DNA of 64,000 nt, taken from assembly GCF_900113015.1 (NCBI RefSeq), contig NZ_FONV01000002.1, forward strand, positions 558,001 to 622,000, written 5' to 3'. The notes beneath the pieces were generated by a model. That model was given only the letters and a program-made list of their open reading frames with translations, was not told the origin of the DNA and searched no databases. This stretch comes from Actinoplanes philippinensis (lineage in GTDB: Bacteria > Actinomycetota > Actinomycetes > Mycobacteriales > Micromonosporaceae). Below, in pieces: positions 45,325 to 54,311 of this stretch. Every line of letters starts with the position of its first letter. The stretch's first letter is position 1. The translations under genes and the position numbers were made by a program.

Positions 45325-46533
45325 GTGCACCGTGGTGAAGGAACGACCTATCGGGCAGCGCCACCGCCGCCCCCGGTCACGGTCCGGGCGGTTCCCCGGC
45401 GGGGACATCTCGGGTCGCTGAGCCTCGCGCAGATCCTGGTCGCCGAGGCCGTGCTGCTGGCGCTCGCCGCGTCCCTGGCCGCCGGCCCGGTGGTGCTCCT
45501 GGCCGCCGGCGCGGCGTCGGCGGCGCTGCTGTTCGTCTTCTTCTCCCGCCGGCAGCAGCGCTGGTGGCTGGAGCATCGGCGGGTGGCCCGTGATCACCGG
45601 CGCCGCCGGGCCGCCCGGATCGATCCGCGGCCGGGCCCGGTGCTGGCCGCGCTGCGCACGATCGCGCCGGGCCTTGCCGTGCGGGACGTGACCGGCGCCG
45701 ACGGGACGGTCGGCGTGGCCCGTGACGAGGCCGGATGGTTCAGCGTGGTGGCGCTCGACCCGGCCGCCGGGCCGCTGCCGCTGGACGCGCTGTTCGGCCT
45801 GCTCGCCGGCGCCGGCCAGCCCGGCCTGGTGCTGGAGCTGGTCACCCACACGGTGCCGGCGCCGAGCCCGGACGTGCCGGCCGCCGCCCCGTCGGGCGCC
45901 TCCTACCGGCAGCTGACCGAGACGACCGGCGCCGGCCCGGTCCCCGCCTACCGCGAGTCGTCGGTCAGCCTCCGGGTCGACGCACAGGCGCTGGCCGAGG
46001 CGCTGCTCGACCACACCGCCGATCCGGAGGCGGCCGAGACGCTCGTCGCCGGACTGGCCCGCAAGGTGGTGACCGGTCTGCGGCGGCTCGGCCTGACCGG
46101 GCGGCCCCTCGACGCGGACGGGCTGCTGGCGCTGCTGGCCCGCTCGTGCGACGTGGAGCCGCAGGCCCTCGCCGACGGGGCCGGCCCGGACGAGACGTGG
46201 AATTTCTGGCGGTCGGCGCGGCTGGTCCACCGGACGTACTGGCTGCGCGCCTGGCCGGTGTCGGCGACCGAGATCGGGTCACTGTTCGCGTGGGCGTCGA
46301 CCGCCCCGGCCGCGCAGACCAGTGTGGCGCTGGTGCTGCGGGCCTCCGGCGCCGAGGAGGTGCCGGTGCGGGCGTTCATCCGGCTGGCGACCCGGCCCGA
46401 CGCGGACCTGCGGGCCCTGGACCGGGTGCTGGTCGAGGGCGTCCGGCGGGTCGGCGGCGAGTTGCAGCCGCTCGACGGGGAGCAGGGGCCGGCGGCGTAC
46501 GCGACAGCGCCGACCGGGGGTGGCGCCGGATGA
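45325..46533 (+). CDS. eccE: Type VII secretion protein EccE-like
   Basis: A 402-residue protein with two N-terminal membrane helices (about 33-52 and 55-75) followed by a basic stretch and a soluble domain. This layout and its position between an EccA-like gene and other Ecc genes fit EccE, a peripheral part of the ESX membrane complex. It starts with GTG 45325, three bases after the previous stop, and overlaps the next gene by ATGA. Sequence similarity in EccE is low, so the assignment is moderately firm. Confidence 0.75.
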   Translation: MHRGEGTTYRAAPPPPPVTVRAVPRRGHLGSLSLAQILVAEAVLLALAASLAAGPVVLLAAGAASAALLFVFFSRRQQRWWLEHRRVARDHRRRRAARIDPRPGPVLAALRTIAPGLAVRDVTGADGTVGVARDEAGWFSVVALDPAAGPLPLDALFGLLAGAGQPGLVLELVTHTVPAPSPDVPAAAPSGASYRQLTETTGAGPVPAYRESSVSLRVDAQALAEALLDHTADPEAAETLVAGLARKVVTGLRRLGLTGRPLDADGLLALLARSCDVEPQALADGAGPDETWNFWRSARLVHRTYWLRAWPVSATEIGSLFAWASTAPAAQTSVALVLRASGAEEVPVRAFIRLATRPDADLRALDRVLVEGVRRVGGELQPLDGEQGPAAYATAPTGGGAG

Positions 46534-47459
46534 GCTACCCGATGCCGTACCCGGAGGACCGTGCCGTCCAGGAGCAGCCCGCGCCGCCCCCGCAGCCGGC
46601 TCCGGCGCCGCCCGCCGTCGCACGGGCCGCCGTGCCGATCGCGCGGGCGCCCGTCGCGCCCGCGGTCACGGCCGCGCCGCTGGCCACGCCGACCCCGCTG
46701 ACCCGTCCGCCGGACGACCCGGACGGCCCGCCGCGGGGCCCGGACGGTGACCGGCCACGGGATCGGACCGGGCCGTCCGGGCAGACCAGCCGGCTACGGA
46801 TCGGCTGGCACACGGTGCCGCGGGCCGGGCTGCGCCGGATGACGGTCACCCCGCCGGCGCCGGCGGGGCTGCTGCTCGGGCGCGATCAGCAGCAGGCGCC
46901 GGTGCCGCTGCGGCTGTTCGCGCCGGACCCGGTGCGGGTGGCCCTGGTCGGCGGGGTGTGGGCGGCTCAGCTGCTGATCTTCCGGGCCTTCTCGGCGGGC
47001 GCGCGGGTGGTCGTGGTGACGAGCGAGCCTCGGGCGTGGGCGGGCTTCGGCGAGCGGGCCACCGGGCAGCAGCAGCGGCTGGTGATCGCGGCGGAGGCCG
47101 GTGGGCCGTACGGCGGGACCGCGCAGACTCCACTGTTGACCGTTTTCGACCTGGGCGTGTCCGGGCCGGTGACGAGCCCGCCGCTGGGCCCCTGGCACAC
47201 GCAGCTGACGGTCCTGCGGCAACTGGACCGGCCGGGTGTGGCGGTCGTGCAGGAGGCCGGTCCGGTGGTGCTGCAACGGCTCGGCGGCGACGAGGCCACG
47301 CTGGCCGCGGCGGCGCTGCGACTGCGGCCGCAGAGCGGGCAGCTGCTCCAGTCCATGAACGACGACATGATGGCGCTGATCGGCGACGGCGACGACCGTT
47401 ACGTCTTCCTGCATCAGACGGGGATCGAGCGACAGTACGTGGGACCACCCCGCCGATAG
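46530..47459 (+). CDS. Unrecognised type VII-linked protein, Pro-rich N-terminus
   Basis: A 309-residue protein. Residues 1-85 are Pro/Ala-rich and disordered. The rest looks like an alpha/beta nucleotide-binding-like fold: VRVALVGGVWAAQLLIFRAFSAGARVVVVTSEPRAW, LLTVFDLG, VVQEAG and a C-terminal QLLQSMNDDMMALI. There is no Walker A motif. It is coupled to eccE by ATGA overlap, so it may be a cytosolic partner or degenerate ATPase of the secretion system. Not recognised as a named family. Confidence 0.75.
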   Translation: MSYPMPYPEDRAVQEQPAPPPQPAPAPPAVARAAVPIARAPVAPAVTAAPLATPTPLTRPPDDPDGPPRGPDGDRPRDRTGPSGQTSRLRIGWHTVPRAGLRRMTVTPPAPAGLLLGRDQQQAPVPLRLFAPDPVRVALVGGVWAAQLLIFRAFSAGARVVVVTSEPRAWAGFGERATGQQQRLVIAAEAGGPYGGTAQTPLLTVFDLGVSGPVTSPPLGPWHTQLTVLRQLDRPGVAVVQEAGPVVLQRLGGDEATLAAAALRLRPQSGQLLQSMNDDMMALIGDGDDRYVFLHQTGIERQYVGPPRR

Positions 47460-47538
47460 ACGGGGTCACCCCCGGACAGATCCTCTGCTACGGTGACGCC
47501 CGGCAATATGCCACAACGGGGGATCCACATTTTTCGGC

Positions 47539-47566
47539 GCGCCACGGGCTTTTCCGTGGGCGCATT
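47539..47566 (+). terminator. Possible terminator after the type VII operon
   Basis: About 9-bp stem with one bulge (47539-47547 / 47554-47563) followed by ATTTTCG. It lies between the eccE-linked gene and the exported YkuD-like protein. Confidence 0.45.
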
Positions 47567-47649
47567 TTCGCGCATTCCGAATGTACGTTCGGCGTGCCCG
47601 GAAACTCCCCCGCTCATCGGTACACGTCGCCATGAGCAAGGAGAGTTCA

Positions 47650-48243
47650 TTGTCATCGCAGAAGGCCTCCTGGCTGAGCAGGAGCGTTTTCGTCATCGGT
47701 CTGGTGGTGGCCGGGCTGATGGTCCCGGCCTCGGCACAGGCCTACACCCAGAAGAAGCTGGGCACCTACAAGTCCGCGCCGTACATGGTCTTCGAGGTGA
47801 ACCGCAGCAACCCGCTGCGCAGCAAGCTGACCGCCTACGTGAGCCTGAAGAACGGCAGCTACCGGCTGTCCATGCGGGCCGGCAGCGGCAACGGCACCAA
47901 GAGCGAGTGCGTGTCGAACAAGGGCCACATCCCGTCCGGTGTCTACGACCCGGACGACGAGGACCGCAAGAGCACGCTGCAGTACATCCCGAACAAGCGC
48001 AACGGCAGCGAGGTGGTGCGCGGCGCCGTCTGGTCGCTGGGCAACAAGACGTGCACCCCGAAATCGGGTGAGCGCCGGATCACCCGGACCCTGCTGTACA
48101 TCCATTCCCAGGGCGCGACGGCCTGGTCCGGAAATTACGCCTCCAACGGCTGCATCAAGATCAGCCAGAAGGACCGGGCGCAGCTGAAGAAGATGTGGAG
48201 CGGCGCCCTGTACCAGCAAAAACGAATGCTGATGGTTTTCTGA
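47650..48243 (+). CDS. Exported L,D-transpeptidase-like (YkuD-type) protein
   Basis: A 197-residue protein with a clear signal peptide (SRSVFVIGLVVAGLMVPASAQA, cleavage likely after AQA). The C-terminal half has a histidine in LYIHSQG and the SNGCIKIS motif, matching the His/Ser-x-Gly-Cys active site of L,D-transpeptidases, which cross-link peptidoglycan. TTG 47650 has AAGGAG six bases upstream; ATG 47632 is an in-frame alternative without one. It lacks the usual wall-binding domains, so a peptidase or toxin-like role cannot be excluded. Confidence 0.75.
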   Translation: MSSQKASWLSRSVFVIGLVVAGLMVPASAQAYTQKKLGTYKSAPYMVFEVNRSNPLRSKLTAYVSLKNGSYRLSMRAGSGNGTKSECVSNKGHIPSGVYDPDDEDRKSTLQYIPNKRNGSEVVRGAVWSLGNKTCTPKSGERRITRTLLYIHSQGATAWSGNYASNGCIKISQKDRAQLKKMWSGALYQQKRMLMVF

Positions 48244-48272
48244 CCCACCCCCATTTCGAGAGGAGAGAGATC

Positions 48273-49094
48273 GTGCGGAAACCATCATTCGAGAAGATCG
48301 GCGCCGCGGTCGTCGCCGCCGCCGCGCTGGGCCTCGGGGCCGTCGGGTTCTTCGGCAGCCCGGCCCAGGGCGACAACACCCTGCCGGAGATGCGGGCGCA
48401 GGCCATGGCCGAGCAGCGGGCCATCTCGGCCTGCATGACGGCGGCCGGGTTCTCGTACATCGTCGCCCTGCCGAACGACGTCCTGATCGAGGAGGCCCGG
48501 CAGGCAGCCATCAGCGAGGGCAAGGAGGGCGCCGAGCTCGAGGCCGCGATCCGGGCCGCGACCGTCGACCTGCCCGCCGACCCGAACGAGGCGGCCGTCG
48601 CCAAGCTGACCGCCGCCAAGCAGGCCGCATGGCACCTGGCCCTGATGGGCACGGACAGCGCCGGCGGCGGCTGCGACGAGCCGGCCGTGATGTCGGCGTC
48701 CGCACTGGAGGCGCTGAACAGCGATCTCAGCGCGGACGCCTCGGCCGTCGGTGTCGCGCAGGCCGACCCGCTGGTCGTCGCGGCGAAGGAGGCGTACGTG
48801 TCCTGTATGGGCTCGTACGGCTACACCGTCACCGACACCGCGCAGATCAACGAGCTGATCGACGACTACAACGAGGCGCACGCCTACCCGTGGCCCAGTG
48901 ACCTGCCGGACGTGCTGCCGTCGACCGCCGACGCCGCCACCAAGGTCAAGTTCGCGGCGGCCAACGCCCGGACCGCGGCTGCTCTGGCCGCGATCGATCA
49001 GTGGACCGCGCAGGCCGAGGACTCGCACTCGATCTGTGTCGCCTGGTACGACAACGAGTACGAGCGGGCCTACACGGACGCGCTCAACGGCTGA
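48273..49094 (+). CDS. Exported Cys-containing hypothetical protein
   Basis: A 273-residue protein starting at GTG 48273 behind GAGGAGAGA. A signal peptide of about 33 residues is followed by an acidic alpha-helical domain. Four cysteines are spaced as an internal repeat (ISACMTAAGFSY and YVSCMGSYGYTV) plus GGGCDEP and SICVAWYDN, which may make disulfides outside the cell. It is 29 bases after the YkuD-like gene and probably co-expressed. Not recognised as a known family. Its 3-prime end overlaps the convergent gene by 11 bases. Confidence 0.75.
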   Translation: MRKPSFEKIGAAVVAAAALGLGAVGFFGSPAQGDNTLPEMRAQAMAEQRAISACMTAAGFSYIVALPNDVLIEEARQAAISEGKEGAELEAAIRAATVDLPADPNEAAVAKLTAAKQAAWHLALMGTDSAGGGCDEPAVMSASALEALNSDLSADASAVGVAQADPLVVAAKEAYVSCMGSYGYTVTDTAQINELIDDYNEAHAYPWPSDLPDVLPSTADAATKVKFAAANARTAAALAAIDQWTAQAEDSHSICVAWYDNEYERAYTDALNG

Positions 49095-49725
49095 TCGACC
49101 GCTCGACGAGCCAGTGCAGATCGGCCTCGGTGGGGCCGTAGACGACGCCCTGATACGTCATGGCCGGCTCGGATCGCAACAGGTGGAGGGCCCCGTCCGA
49201 GATCCACTGGAACTCGCGGCGGGTGCCCCCTCCAGCCGGTTCGGAGAAGACCCGCACCGGGGTTCCGGCGATGACGATCTCCCGTACCGCCCGGTCGTCG
49301 CCGTTGATCGCCGGCAGTGACGTCTCGCCGGGAATCCGGTCGAGATAGGACTCGGCCGGGGTCTGCTTCTCCGGGCCCGGCGGGGTCACCGTGTCGGTGA
49401 TCACCGTCGTGAAGATCCCGGTGTCCGTCTCGGTCTCCGGACCGAAGACGAACCGCTGCTCGCGGGCGAGCCTCGTCGGCGACGCCGAGGCCGACGGGCC
49501 GGCCGAGGGCAGCGAGACCGTCGGCGGCACGACCGGCGGCTGCGGGCGGCCCGGCGCCACCAGGAGGAAGATCCCGGCCACCGCCACCGCCGCGCCCGAC
49601 ATCGCCGCCAGCCGGATCCGGGCCCGCCGCCGCCGGGCCCGGCGCAGCAGATCGGCGGCCGGCAGCGGGTCGACACCGACGGCCAGGTCGTTCAGGGCCG
49701 CACGCAGTTCGTCCTGGGTGGGCAT
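49084..49725 (-). CDS. Membrane protein paired with an ECF-like sigma factor, possible anti-sigma
   Basis: A 213-residue protein with a short cytoplasmic N-terminus (about 40 residues, basic RRARRRRARIR at the end), one membrane helix (about 42-57) and an extracytoplasmic Pro/Ser linker and beta-rich domain. This matches membrane anti-sigma topology. ATG 49725 shares its last base with the sigma gene stop. No zinc-binding HxxxCxxC motif is seen, so if it is an anti-sigma it is of the non-zinc kind. CU044_5270-type proteins have a similar design. Confidence 0.72.
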   Translation of the reverse strand: MPTQDELRAALNDLAVGVDPLPAADLLRRARRRRARIRLAAMSGAAVAVAGIFLLVAPGRPQPPVVPPTVSLPSAGPSASASPTRLAREQRFVFGPETETDTGIFTTVITDTVTPPGPEKQTPAESYLDRIPGETSLPAINGDDRAVREIVIAGTPVRVFSEPAGGGTRREFQWISDGALHLLRSEPAMTYQGVVYGPTEADLHWLVERSISR

Positions 49726-50228
49726 CAGGCGCTCCTCTCGACTTCGACTTCGCCCAGCGAGATCCGCATCTTGCCGAGCGCCCGATGGCACAGCGACTTG
49801 ACCGTCCCGGCGCTGATCCCGAGCATGTCGGCGACCTCGGACTCCTTGCGGTCGTCGAGGTAGCGCAGCACCACGATGGCGCGTTCCCGCGGGGTGAGCC
49901 GGGCCAGCGCGCCGATCAGCGTGTGCCGGTCGTCGGCGCGGGCGGTGCCGTCACCGGCCGAGGTCTCCGGCAGCACGTCGACCGGCTGCTCCCGGCGCCG
50001 GTGGGCGAGCCGCCACCAGTCGGTGACCGCGTTGGTCACGGCCCGGCACAGGTAGCCGTACGGATCCTCGTGCTCGATGCGCCGCCAGCGGGGATAGGCG
50101 CGCATCAGCACCGTCTGCACGATGTCGCGGGCCTGCTCCCGGCTGCCGCAGAGCAGCTCGGCGTGAGCGATCAGCCGGCCCGATCGCGCGGTCACGAACG
50201 CGGCGAAGGACTCGTCCGTGTTCATCAT
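49725..50228 (-). CDS. SigE-family ECF-type RNA polymerase sigma factor
   Basis: A 167-residue sigma factor with region 2 (RLIAHAELLCGSREQARDIVQTVLMRAYPRW, then YLCRAVTNAVTDWWR) and region 4 (LTPRERAIVVLRYLDDRKESEVADMLGISAGTVKSLCHRAL). Such short sigmas direct transcription of limited regulons. ATG 50228 is chosen; TTG 50237 is possible. It sits between eccC and the exported proteins, suggesting control of the type VII region or its substrates; no recognised promoter motif proves this. Confidence 0.88.
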   Translation of the reverse strand: MMNTDESFAAFVTARSGRLIAHAELLCGSREQARDIVQTVLMRAYPRWRRIEHEDPYGYLCRAVTNAVTDWWRLAHRRREQPVDVLPETSAGDGTARADDRHTLIGALARLTPRERAIVVLRYLDDRKESEVADMLGISAGTVKSLCHRALGKMRISLGEVEVERSA

Positions 50229-50285
50229 GTCGTCCAAGACGGGCTGGGTCCCGGGAAGGTTCGCACGCCCTGATTGTGATCCAGG

Positions 50286-53200
50286 TCACCGCGCGGGCGG
50301 GGACCAGGCCAGCTGAACCAGCCGCGCGCCGTGCTTGCGGGTGACCATCCAGGCCCGGCCGGGCGGTAGCGGCTGCGGTTTCAGGTTGCCGAAGAGCGGG
50401 CCCTCCTCCCGCTGGCCGGACATCATGATCCCGGGTGACGCCAGCTCCCGGATCCGGCCGATCACCGGGTCGAACAGGGCGCGCCCGGCCCCGCCGATCC
50501 GCCGGGTGATCACCACGTGCAGGCCGATGTCGCGGGCCTGCGGCAGGAACTCCAGCAGCGGGGTGAGCGGGTTCGGGGTGGCCGAGGCGATCAGATCGAA
50601 GTCGTCGACCAGCACGTACAGCTCGGGGCCCTTCCACCAGCTGCGGTTGCTGAGCATCTCCGGCGTGACGTCGGGGCCGGGCAGCCGCTCCCGCATCGCC
50701 ACCGCCACCTGGTTGATCAGATCCGCGGTGACCTGGTGCGACGTGCCGTAGCCGATGGTCTTCTCCGGCGGGACGCAGCCGAGCAGGCTGCGGCGCAGGT
50801 CGACGAGGAGCAGCCGGGCCTCGGACGGGCTGTGCGCGGCCGCGATCGAGCGGGCCAGACTGCGCAGGAACGAGCTCTTGCCGCTCTCCACGTCACCGAA
50901 GAGCAGCACGTGCGGCTCGGCGTCGAAATCCAGCACGACCGGCTGCAGGTCGGCCTCGGCGATCCCGATCGGCACCAGCGCGCCGCGGGCCGGCGGCAGC
51001 GCCTCGAACGGCAACTCGGCCGGGAGCAGCCGGACCGCCGGAGCGGGAGCCGCCGTCCACTGCTCGGCGACGCCGCTGACCAGCTCGGCGACCGCCTCGG
51101 CGAGATCGTCGACGCGCTGCTCCCGGTCGATGCGGGGCAGCGCCGCCAGGAAGTGGAAACCGTCCGGGGTGAGGCCACGGCCGGGCGCGTCCTCCGGCAC
51201 GTTGACCGCCTCCCGCCGGTTGATCACCGAGTCGGCGGGCTCACCGAGACGCAGCTCGATCCGGGTGCCGAAGACGTCACGGACCTGCGGGCGCACGTCC
51301 ATCCACCGGTTGGTGGCGGCGAGCACGTGGATGCCGAAGCCGAGGCCGCGGTTGGCCAGCTCGTGCACGGTCGTCTCGAGGTCCTCGAACTCGGTGCGCA
51401 GCGTCGACCAGCCGTCGACGACCAGGAACACGTCACCGAACGCGTCGTCGGCGAACCGGCCCTGCGCACGGGCCCGCCGGTACGCCGCCGCGCCCTCCAC
51501 GTTCTGCGTGGCGAACAGCTCCTCCCGGGCCCGCATCAGCCCGTGCAGCTCGGCGATCGTACGCCGCACCTTGTCCACGTCACGCCGGGTCGCCACCCCG
51601 CCGACGTGCGGCAGGTCGGCCAGCGCGCTGAGCGGGCCACCACCGAAGTCGAGCCCGTAGAACTGTGCCTCTCGTGGGGTGTGGGTGAGGGCGAGACTGA
51701 CCACGAGGGCGCGCAGCAGGTTCGACTTGCCGGACTGGGCGGCCCCGACGATCATCACGTTGCCGGCCGCGCCGGCGAGGTCCAGCCACATCGGGTCGCG
51801 GCGCTGGTCGTACGGCTTGTCGATGATCCCGCCGAGCGCGTGCAGCGACCCGTGCCGGTCCGCGGCGTCGACGGTCAGCCCCCGATCCGGCACGGTGACC
51901 ACCGGTGGCAGCATCTGCCCGAGCGTGGGCGCCTTGTCCAGCGGCGGCAGCCACACCTCGTGGGCGGGCGCGCCCTTGCCCTCCATCTGCCGGACCAGCA
52001 CCTCGATCAGGGTGTCGCCGACGGTGGTCTCCTCCTTTCTCTCGTCGCCGGCGTCCGGCCGCTCCTCGATCAGCGGGGCGACGTAGAACGTGGAGAAGTC
52101 GCGGATGGGATTGGCGCCCCGGCCACCGGCGGCGGGCAGGTCGCCGTTCTGCCGGACCACGCCGGAGACGTACGCCGCCTTGAGCCGGATCAGGCCCTCG
52201 GTGCCGGTCCGCAGATAGCCGTGCCCCGGCGACCGGGGCAGCTCGTAGGCATCCGGCACCCCGAGCACGGCCCGGCTCTCCATCGACGAGAAGGTCCGCA
52301 GCCCGATCCGGTACGACAGGTGCGACTCCAGCCCACGCAGCCGCCCCTCCTCGAGTTTCTGCGACGCCAGCAGCAGATGGATGCCGAGCGACCGCCCGAC
52401 CCGTCCGATCTGGACGAACATGTCGATGAAGTCCGGCCGGGCGCTGAGCAGCTCGGAGAACTCGTCGACGATGAAGAGCAGACTGGGCAGCGGGGCCAGC
52501 GGCACCCCCGCCGACCGGGCCCGCTCGTAGTCACGCTGCGACGCGTAGTTGCCGGCCTTGCGCAGCAGCTCCTGCCGCCGGGTCAGCTCGCCCTGGATGG
52601 CGCCGAGCATCCGGTCCACCAGCGGCAGCTCGTCCTCCAGGTTGGTGATCATCGCGGCGGTGTGCGGCAGCCGGTCCAGCGAGGCAAACGTGGCGCCGCC
52701 CTTGAAGTCGACGAGCAGCAGGTTGAGGATCTCCGGGCTGTGCGTCATGGCCAGCGCCAGCACCAGCGTGCGCAGCAGCTCCGACTTGCCCGAGCCGGTC
52801 GCGCCGACGAGCAGCCCGTGCGGGCCCATCCCGTCCTGCGCCGACTCCTTCAGATCCAGCTCGACCGGACGGCCGTCGGCGCCGACCCCGATCGGCACCC
52901 GCAGACGGTCGCGGTTGGGCCGGCTCGCCCACAGCTCGTTCAGGTCGATGCCGTACGGATCGTCCTGCTCCAGCAGCTCGGCCAGCCCGGTGTCCTGGGA
53001 GATGGCCGGCGCGTCGGCCGTCGACACGGCGGAGAGCCGCAGCGGCGCCAGCTCCCGGGCCAGCACCTCGGCCTCGGCCAGGCTCAGCACGTCGGCCGTG
53101 CCGACCTCGGTGGGACCGTCCATCGTGGTGCCGGTGACCGTGCCGCCGGCCGCGATCTCCAGCACCACCGAGCTGTCGTCGAGCAGCCGCGGCGGCGGAA

Positions 53201-54236
53201 CCGACAGGTCGACGATGGTGACCCCGGCGACGCCGCCCTCGGTCATCAGATGGTCGGAACCGGCCGTCGAGCCACCGTCGATGATCACCAGCACGTGCGG
53301 GCCGCCGCCGGGCGCGCCGGACGGATCGAAGCGGGGGCGGCTGACCAGCACGTCGTCGAGCATCGCCTCCAGCGCCGGGACACTCGGGGCGACCAGGCGG
53401 ACCGGCCCGATCGCGTCGGTCTTGCCGGGATGCTGGGTGTGCGGCAGCCACTTCACCCACTCCCACCGGGCGCGCTCGTGGTCCGGCACGCAGACGCCGA
53501 TGCGCAGGTCGTCGGGGGCGTGGAAAGTGACCATCTGGGCCAGCATCGCCCGGACGAAGTCGTGCGTGGCCTGGTCGGCGCCGCGGACGTAGATGTGCGA
53601 GAAGTCGCGCAGCGCCACCGACACCGGCAGGTCCGGCACCACCGAGTAGGTGTTGAGGAACCGCCGCAGCGCCATCGTGCACAGTGGCTCCAGCTCGTCG
53701 ACCGGCCGGGTCTGCGGCGGCACCAGACGGGTCGCCACCTCCTGCGGGCCGACCGCGATCCGGACCACGGTGAAGTCGGCGTCGGCGGGACGGCGCTCCC
53801 ACAGGCGGCCGCTGTCGGTGAACGTCCAGAGGGTGTCCGGGTCGGGGTTGCGGTAGTAGAGCGCCTCCCGCTGCCTGCTGATCGTGCTGCGCACCTGGGC
53901 CCGCAGCTGGGAGAGGTGACGCAGATACTGCCGGCGGGCCTCGATCATCTCGCGTTTGCCGGGGCCGGTGGTGTTGGTCAGCATCATCGCGAACATGCCG
54001 AGGATGGACACCCCGTACATCGCCCCGGCCACGTAGGTGATCGGCCCGCCGCGCTGCGCGCCCATCATCAGGCCCATCGCCGCGGCGCCCGCGCCCATCG
54101 GCAGGATCATCAGCATCCGGCTCCAGCCCTTGCCCTGCGGCGGCGGGATCTCCGGCGGCGGATCGAGCGGAACCTCGCCGGACGGCATCACGGGCGCGGG
54201 CCGGCGCGGGGGTCGCTTGATGATCGTTACTGTCAC
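50286..54236 (-). CDS. eccC: Type VII secretion ATPase EccC
   Basis: A 1316-residue FtsK/SpoIIIE-type motor of an ESX-like system. Two N-terminal membrane helices (about 41-60 and 67-88) precede three ATPase domains with Walker A lysines Lys484 (GATGSGKS), Lys837 (GAAQSGKS) and Lys1120 (GDVESGKS). The Walker B of domain 1 is LLFIVDEFSELL. It is a fused EccCa/EccCb, as in most non-mycobacterial systems. GTG 54236 has GGGGAG six bases upstream. It is divergent from eccD. Confidence 0.95.
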   Translation of the reverse strand: MTVTIIKRPPRRPAPVMPSGEVPLDPPPEIPPPQGKGWSRMLMILPMGAGAAAMGLMMGAQRGGPITYVAGAMYGVSILGMFAMMLTNTTGPGKREMIEARRQYLRHLSQLRAQVRSTISRQREALYYRNPDPDTLWTFTDSGRLWERRPADADFTVVRIAVGPQEVATRLVPPQTRPVDELEPLCTMALRRFLNTYSVVPDLPVSVALRDFSHIYVRGADQATHDFVRAMLAQMVTFHAPDDLRIGVCVPDHERARWEWVKWLPHTQHPGKTDAIGPVRLVAPSVPALEAMLDDVLVSRPRFDPSGAPGGGPHVLVIIDGGSTAGSDHLMTEGGVAGVTIVDLSVPPPRLLDDSSVVLEIAAGGTVTGTTMDGPTEVGTADVLSLAEAEVLARELAPLRLSAVSTADAPAISQDTGLAELLEQDDPYGIDLNELWASRPNRDRLRVPIGVGADGRPVELDLKESAQDGMGPHGLLVGATGSGKSELLRTLVLALAMTHSPEILNLLLVDFKGGATFASLDRLPHTAAMITNLEDELPLVDRMLGAIQGELTRRQELLRKAGNYASQRDYERARSAGVPLAPLPSLLFIVDEFSELLSARPDFIDMFVQIGRVGRSLGIHLLLASQKLEEGRLRGLESHLSYRIGLRTFSSMESRAVLGVPDAYELPRSPGHGYLRTGTEGLIRLKAAYVSGVVRQNGDLPAAGGRGANPIRDFSTFYVAPLIEERPDAGDERKEETTVGDTLIEVLVRQMEGKGAPAHEVWLPPLDKAPTLGQMLPPVVTVPDRGLTVDAADRHGSLHALGGIIDKPYDQRRDPMWLDLAGAAGNVMIVGAAQSGKSNLLRALVVSLALTHTPREAQFYGLDFGGGPLSALADLPHVGGVATRRDVDKVRRTIAELHGLMRAREELFATQNVEGAAAYRRARAQGRFADDAFGDVFLVVDGWSTLRTEFEDLETTVHELANRGLGFGIHVLAATNRWMDVRPQVRDVFGTRIELRLGEPADSVINRREAVNVPEDAPGRGLTPDGFHFLAALPRIDREQRVDDLAEAVAELVSGVAEQWTAAPAPAVRLLPAELPFEALPPARGALVPIGIAEADLQPVVLDFDAEPHVLLFGDVESGKSSFLRSLARSIAAAHSPSEARLLLVDLRRSLLGCVPPEKTIGYGTSHQVTADLINQVAVAMRERLPGPDVTPEMLSNRSWWKGPELYVLVDDFDLIASATPNPLTPLLEFLPQARDIGLHVVITRRIGGAGRALFDPVIGRIRELASPGIMMSGQREEGPLFGNLKPQPLPPGRAWMVTRKHGARLVQLAWSPPAR

Positions 54237-54311
54237 TCTGGGCTCCCCGTAGGTGACGTAGCGACGTCATCCTATCCGTGATCGGCCCCGGATCCTGCTA
54301 CGTTGTCCACT

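Noticed and set aside
43513..46230. 905-codon minus-strand frame opposite the AAA ATPase and EccE
   Set aside because: Arg/His/Pro-rich shadow frame without ribosome site or domain.
50517..54281. 1254-codon plus-strand open frame opposite eccC
   Set aside because: Composition is Arg/Gln/Gly-rich and lacks domains; the opposite strand encodes an unmistakable EccC with three P-loops.
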